A DNA stretch of 37,056 bases from Nocardia arthritidis NBRC 100137. GTDB taxonomy: Bacteria > Actinomycetota > Actinomycetes > Mycobacteriales > Mycobacteriaceae. The stretch is taken from positions 1 to 37,056 of the forward strand of contig NZ_BDBB01000061.1 of assembly GCF_001612765.1 (NCBI RefSeq), given 5' to 3'. The notes under the pieces were generated by a model. That model was not told the DNA's origin. It did not search any database and saw nothing but the letters and a program-made list of their open reading frames with translations. Positions 33,142-37,056 of the stretch are shown piece by piece (positions within the stretch are counted from its first letter, which is position 1; each line of letters starts with the position of its first letter). The position numbers and the translations under genes were made by a program.

Positions 33142-33441
33142 TCAGATCTTGTCCACCGTGGCCAAGGCCTGTACCAGCACGTCATGTGCCTGCTCCAGGA
33201 TGCGAGCGCGACGGGTGATGTCGACGCCGGCCTCGGCGCTGTCGGTCGCCGGCGCGGCCCGGCCGGGGCGGTCGAGTTCGGCGAGCAGGCTGTCGACCTC
33301 GCCGCGGATTCGATCCGGGTCGGCAGGCTCCGGGCGGCCTTGCGTACCCGGCAGGTGCTGACCGGGCAGCGGGACCCCGGGGCGGGGACCTTGCGCACCG
33401 GCGCTGCCGGGACCGTTCGGACGAGGTATAGGACTAGTCAT
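33142..33441 (-). CDS. Small conserved protein between the HAD and tlyA genes
   Basis: The 99-residue protein begins with a Pro/Gly-rich tail (about 1-40) and ends in a helical part (RIRGEVDSLLAELDRPG and DITRRARILEQAHDVLVQALATVDKI). A short gene at this place also occurs in mycobacteria (Rv1693) and the helix ARxLEQAHxVLxxAL is the conserved part. Function is unknown. ATG 33441 lies 13 nt after the HAD-phosphatase stop with no strong ribosome site, so coupling is probable. Confidence 0.8.
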   Translation of the reverse strand: MTSPIPRPNGPGSAGAQGPRPGVPLPGQHLPGTQGRPEPADPDRIRGEVDSLLAELDRPGRAAPATDSAEAGVDITRRARILEQAHDVLVQALATVDKI

Positions 33442-33454
33442 CGTGGCGTCAACG

Positions 33455-34390
33455 CTATCGGATTTCCGAATCGGACGCGCGGACCGTCACAGCTCGTCCG
33501 GGGTTCCGCCGCAGCATCTCGCCGAGATCGGCTTCCGGCTCGGCGGCTACGGCCGCGTGGTTGAGGGCATCGAGCGAGTCGGCGACATAGGTCGGGATGT
33601 GTCCATCCGGGGCTTTGCGCAGTTCATCGAGAGTGCTGACACCGGTGAGCACCAGCAACGAGTCGAGGCCGACCCGGTTGGCGCCCTCGATATCGGTGTC
33701 CAGACGGTCGCCCACCACGAGGGCGGAACGGGAACCGGCTCGCACGAGCGCGTCCTCCAGCAGAGGCGCATACGGCTTGCCGGCGACGATCGGCTCCCGA
33801 TCGGAGGCGGCGCGCAGCGCGGCGACCATCGCGCCGTTACCCGGCGCGAGGCCGCGTTCGTTCGGCAGCGTCCGGTCGGTGTTCGCCGCGACCCACAGTG
33901 CGTCCGTGCGCAGGGCGTAGGCGGCCTCGGCGAGGTCCGGCCACGCGGTGTGGGGTGAATGCCCTTGCACCACAGCGGCGGGCGCGTCGCCGTCGGAGCG
34001 CCGGATCGGTCGCAACCCGACAGCCTCCACCTCGGCGGCCAAGTCGTCGGTGCCGACGACCAGGACCGGCGCGCCACGGTCGAGCCGCTCGGCCAGCAAC
34101 CGCGCCGCCGCCTGTGCGCTGGTCACCACGTCCTCGGCGGTCGCGGCAAAACCGAGTTCGGACAGATGCGCGGCAACGACCTGCGGCCCACGACTGGCAT
34201 TGTTCGTGACGTACACCAATCGCCGGCCCGCCTGCCCATTCGCGGCGAGCGCCTCCGGCGCTCCCTCGATCACCTCGTGCCCGCGATACAGCGTGCCGTC
34301 CAGGTCGAGCAGCAGGGCTCGGTAGCGATCTCGTAGTCGCTTCACACCACTCTCACTCTGTGTCACCGATCGGCCGCGCCGACCCATCAC
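33455..34390 (-). CDS. HAD-family phosphatase, probable glycerol-3-phosphate phosphatase
   Basis: The 311-residue protein is a HAD phosphatase of the NagD/4-nitrophenylphosphatase type. It has ALLLDLDGTLYRGHEVIEGA with the nucleophile Asp, VYVTNNASRG with the motif II Thr/Asn, a C2-type cap and VVGDRLDTDIEGANRVGLDSLLVLTG with motif IV. The order beside tlyA equals M. tuberculosis Rv1692, described as a glycerol-3-phosphate phosphatase in lipid polar-head recycling; substrate here is by analogy. GTG 34390, followed at once by ATG 34387, has GGAGGG at the right distance. The GTG at 34366 is less likely. Confidence 0.92.
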   Translation of the reverse strand: MMGRRGRSVTQSESGVKRLRDRYRALLLDLDGTLYRGHEVIEGAPEALAANGQAGRRLVYVTNNASRGPQVVAAHLSELGFAATAEDVVTSAQAAARLLAERLDRGAPVLVVGTDDLAAEVEAVGLRPIRRSDGDAPAAVVQGHSPHTAWPDLAEAAYALRTDALWVAANTDRTLPNERGLAPGNGAMVAALRAASDREPIVAGKPYAPLLEDALVRAGSRSALVVGDRLDTDIEGANRVGLDSLLVLTGVSTLDELRKAPDGHIPTYVADSLDALNHAAVAAEPEADLGEMLRRNPGRAVTVRASDSEIR

Positions 34391-35328
34391 CGCCGGGCCC
34401 TCCGGCAGCCCATCCGCTCGGCAAGTCCGAGACCCTCGACACTACGCCGACGCGCGGACCGGACAGACGTGGCGTCAGCCACTCCGGATCCCAAGCAGCC
34501 CAGGAAAGATCCGCAGATCACGAGCGCATGATCGCGGCCACCGCGATGATCCGATCGGCCCTGCTCACCAGATGCCCGCGACCGCGGCAAGATTCGCACA
34601 GGCACAGGCTCCCCGGCCGCACCCTGAACCATCGGTCCACGTGCCTGGCGCCGGGTGTGGGCCAGTCCTCGGAGCCGACTACCGCCCTCCACCCGTGCAC
34701 ACCTGCGATCTGCGGGCGATGCGCGTCCGGACTGCCCAGGGTTTCCAGACGCTACGTCGATTACCGAAATCCCATAGGTCGACGCTCATCCCACCGACAT
34801 CACGGGCCGCCGCACGGCTCGATCGCCCGATCCGACGGGTTCTGCCGAACGACTCGATCGTACGAGTGCCTGGATACGACTATTAGAAGGCGGGCCGCGC
34901 CGGGCTGGTCATCACGCCCGAACCTTCGAGTTCGCCTCACCGGCATCTGCACAGCATGCGGCGACCGCTCCCGATTCGCTGAAGCCCCGCCGCCACGAAG
35001 ACGAGGGCAGCTCACGTAGGGACGGCCCGCCAGGGCGCTTCGTCACCACTCGCGGCCGACGGTCGAGATCGCGGTGCCGACATCACTGGCGCGGCATGCC
35101 GAGGACAAGTTACCCGGCCTGCTGAAGCGGGAACGTCCCGATTGCCGGGCGCAGACGCGAGCTGGTCATACCGCGAGCGCCAGAGCGGCAGGTAGAGCCA
35201 GTTGACCGGCCCGTCCAGCCCGGCCATGATCCGGTCGGCGACCGACGCGAGCCGGGCTGGTATCGGAAGGTCCCATTCGCCGGTTGGAAAGCCCCCATGG
35301 GGCGCGGCAACCGTGATCGGGGAAAGGT
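34391..35328. other. Degenerate 940-bp stretch with gene fragments between the HAD and TPR genes
   Basis: No intact gene is supported. On the minus strand, 35160-35324 reads SPITVAAPHGGFPTGEWDLP, ARLASVADRIMAGLDGPVNW and LYLPLWRSRYDQL without interruption. It resembles the middle of a larger enzyme, perhaps a methionine-synthase-like (MetE/UROD) protein, then dissolves into nonsense. A start codon before it is lacking. At 34518-34700 (minus) a 60-residue frame with GC-biased codons ends in SLCLCESCRGRGHLVSRADR; it could be a tiny cysteine protein or another fragment. The rest, notably 34740-34900, is AT-richer and featureless. Confidence 0.45.
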
Positions 35329-36912
35329 TCAGATGTCGCTGTCGCCTGTGAGTTCGGCGGCGCGCTCTTCGGCGTCCGTGTCTCCGTCGAGGTCGGCTGA
35401 GGCTGCGTTGAGGAACCAGGTGAGGCCCTCGTCGGTGCGGCCCGCGGCGACGAGGGCGTCGGCGTAGGCGTAGAAGAGGCGGGCCGCGGCGGAACCGGTC
35501 CTTGACGGGTCGAGATCCGAGGTCTGCAAGGTCACCACGGCTTGGTCGTACTGGCCGAGGTCCATGCGCGCGCCCGCGACGACCATTCGCAGTTCGGTGG
35601 CATCGTCACCCCGGAGGGCACGCGCCTCCTCGCTGCGCCCGAGCTCGATGGCCCGTTCGGGACGGCCCAAGCCGCGCTCGCAGTCGGCCATGACGGCCAG
35701 CAGCCCGGAACCACCGGACATCCGGCGCGCCGTACGCAACTCCGACAAGGCTTCCGCCCATTCGCCGGCGTGGTAGGCCACCACTCCCGCGGTCTCGCGG
35801 ACGACCGCGATCCGCCCGGCCCGCTGCCGAGCAGCCCTGGCATGGGCGAGAGCGAGGCCCGGATCGTCGTCGAGCAGACGCACCGCCATCACCAAGTGCC
35901 GGGCGACCGTCTCCGCGTTCCCTTTGTCCAAACTGAGCAGGTCTCGCCGCACAGCGGAATCGAGATCGGCTGCCTGCACCTCGTCCGGCAGATCGGGTTC
36001 CTCCGGACGGGGCGGACGACGGTCGAGGGAACGGCCCCCACCGACATGGGCGCCTTCGCCGCCACGGCGACGATCCGATGATGAATCCTCGCGCGGTGTC
36101 CGATCCCCGCGATCCGCGCCGCCGCGCTGCCCCGCACGCTCCGGTCCCTGGCCACGGCGATCGTCATCACGGCGCTGGAAGCCGGACGCACCGCGCCGCC
36201 CCGCATCACCGCGCTCGCCTGCATCGCCACGACGCTTGAACCCGCCACGCTCGCCCGGTTCCTCGCGGCGAGAATCGCCTCTATCGCCGGAATCGTCGCG
36301 GCGACGGGGGAATCCGCCACGGGACTCACCACGATCGAATCCACCGCGCGAACCGGACTCGCCGCCGGGACGGAAGCCGCCCCGAGAGTCGTCGCGCCGC
36401 TCCCCGGAATCACTCCGGCGTTTGAAGCCACCGCGTTCACCGGAACCCTCGGAGCGCTTGAATCCGCCCCGATCCCCCGATGCGCCTCGGCCGGCGGAAC
36501 CGCCACGATCCGCGGACTCGTCCCGGCGCTGGAAACCACCGCGCTTGGGTGCGTCGCCGCCGCGACGGAAGCCACCGGTATCACCACTCCGGTCACCGGA
36601 GTCCTGACGCCTGAACCCGCCGCGTTCGCCCGAACCGCCGCGCTGGTCGGAACCGCCGCTGTCGCCCCGGCGGCTGAACCCACCGGAATTCTCGCGTCGC
36701 TGGTAACCGCCACGGTCGGAGGAATTGTCACGGGAGCCGGAGCCACTCGACTCGCCGCGGCGACCGAAGCCCCCGCGTTCCCCCGAGTCACCGCGACGGT
36801 TGAACCCGCCGCCGCGCCGGCTCGCGTCCTGCTGGTTGTCATCTCGCCGGCCGGACCCGGAGTCGGGAGCGCCGCGCCGGAAGGGCTTCCGATCGTCGTT
36901 TTGTTCCGGCAC
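35329..36912 (-). CDS. TPR-like protein with long RGG-repeat N-terminus
   Basis: The 527-residue protein has two parts. Residues about 1-314 are low complexity: repeated units such as GERGGFKRRSDSGE or GDRGGFQRRDES, with about fourteen GGF/GGY/SGF sites in an Arg/Gly/Ser/Asp background, strongly charged and certainly disordered. Residues about 315-527 are helical repeats of the TPR kind (AETVARHLVMAVRLLDDDPGLALAHARAA, GVVAYHAGEWAEALSELRTAR, LFYAYADALVAAGRTDEGLTWF). Only this part has a mycobacterial counterpart next to the HAD phosphatase gene (Rv1691). GTG 36912 has AAGGGAG five nt upstream. RGG repeats often bind RNA or form condensates, so a role around translation or RNA is a reasonable guess, but none is shown. 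Confidence 0.88.
   Translation of the reverse strand: MPEQNDDRKPFRRGAPDSGSGRRDDNQQDASRRGGGFNRRGDSGERGGFGRRGESSGSGSRDNSSDRGGYQRRENSGGFSRRGDSGGSDQRGGSGERGGFRRQDSGDRSGDTGGFRRGGDAPKRGGFQRRDESADRGGSAGRGASGDRGGFKRSEGSGERGGFKRRSDSGERRDDSRGGFRPGGESGSRGGFDRGESRGGFPRRRDDSGDRGDSRREEPGERGGFKRRGDAGERGDAGRRGASGFQRRDDDRRGQGPERAGQRGGADRGDRTPREDSSSDRRRGGEGAHVGGGRSLDRRPPRPEEPDLPDEVQAADLDSAVRRDLLSLDKGNAETVARHLVMAVRLLDDDPGLALAHARAARQRAGRIAVVRETAGVVAYHAGEWAEALSELRTARRMSGGSGLLAVMADCERGLGRPERAIELGRSEEARALRGDDATELRMVVAGARMDLGQYDQAVVTLQTSDLDPSRTGSAAARLFYAYADALVAAGRTDEGLTWFLNAASADLDGDTDAEERAAELTGDSDI
35971..36912 (-). repeat. Degenerate tandem repeats encoding RGGF-type units
   Basis: Within the TPR gene the DNA coding for the RGG segment is made of imperfect repeats of about 30-50 bp. 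They alternate between codons for G-E-R-G-G-F-x-R-R and D-S-G-D/E-R. Units are too diverged in third positions for recent expansion of one unit, yet similar enough to suggest repeated duplication. Confidence 0.7.
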
Positions 36913-37027
36913 GGTGCTCCCTTTCTTGGTATCGCGAAAGTCTGTATCCCACGAATTCAATCACGCACCCGCGGTGGGGCGCGGGTACGGCAAGTTCGCC
37001 GGAGCACCATCTGGTGCCCAAACGCCG

Positions 37028-37056
37028 ATAGGGGACCCAGATTCTGGGTCCCCTAT
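37028..37056. terminator. Perfect hairpin at the right edge
   Basis: ATAGGGGACCCAG-att-CTGGGTCCCCTAT is a perfect 13-bp stem with a 3-nt loop (14 bp if the loop closes further). It lies about 115 bp upstream of the TPR gene and touches the window end, so a T-tract on the plus strand cannot be judged. It is probably the terminator of the gene to the right. Confidence 0.6.

Noticed and set aside
34360..35019. A 219-residue plus-strand frame in the gap between the HAD and TPR genes.
   Set aside because: No ribosome site, no domain, irregular codon use, and its start lies in the HAD gene.

Overview
The window is GC-rich actinobacterial chromosome, most likely from Nocardia or a close relative in the Mycobacteriales. 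This rests on gene order. From about 15.1 kb to the right end, the minus strand carries the block known from mycobacteria and corynebacteria: TPR protein, HAD phosphatase, small protein, tlyA, nadK, recN, steA, mctB/steB, pyrG, NUDIX, xerD, parA, scpA, scpB, rluB, cmk, der. Many junctions overlap by ATGA or GTGA or lie within 1-13 nt, so most of the block is probably read as long translationally coupled operons. No tRNA, rRNA, CRISPR array, insertion sequence or phage gene was seen.

The left part (1-15 kb) is accessory. At 0-3.5 kb lies a redox cluster: an F420-type LLM oxidoreductase, a TetR regulator, a mycofactocin-type SDR dehydrogenase and a Ddn-like F420-dependent protein. Three near-identical 20-bp elements precede the gene running off the left edge, the tetR gene and the SDR gene. 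Each contains the -10 of a promoter with a 17-bp spacer, and each has the same orientation to its gene. They are very probably operators of the TetR protein, and the one at tetR covers its start codon. This is the strongest new regulatory signal in the window.

At 3.6-6.4 kb are an XRE regulator, a secreted glycine-rich protein, an unknown protein and a protein made of two copies of one domain, with two strong hairpin terminators. At 6.5-10.1 kb a wax ester synthase/diacylglycerol acyltransferase converges on an acyl-CoA synthetase with an N-terminal SRPBCC domain, suggesting fatty-acid activation and storage-lipid synthesis. At 10.4-12.5 kb a stress operon encodes Dps, an RsbW-like anti-sigma factor and a SigB/SigF-type sigma factor with overlapping reading frames, behind a promoter resembling the one such a sigma factor would read. 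A polyol dehydrogenase and an acyl-ACP thioesterase follow, with overlapping stop codons.

The conserved block has lineage-specific changes. A broken cupin gene lies between xerD and parA. Two coupled small secreted proteins and an SRPBCC protein sit between recN and steA. ScpA carries about 166 residues of apparently disordered N-terminus. The TPR protein carries about 310 residues of RGG/GGF repeats. A degenerate stretch of about 940 bp separates the TPR and HAD genes.
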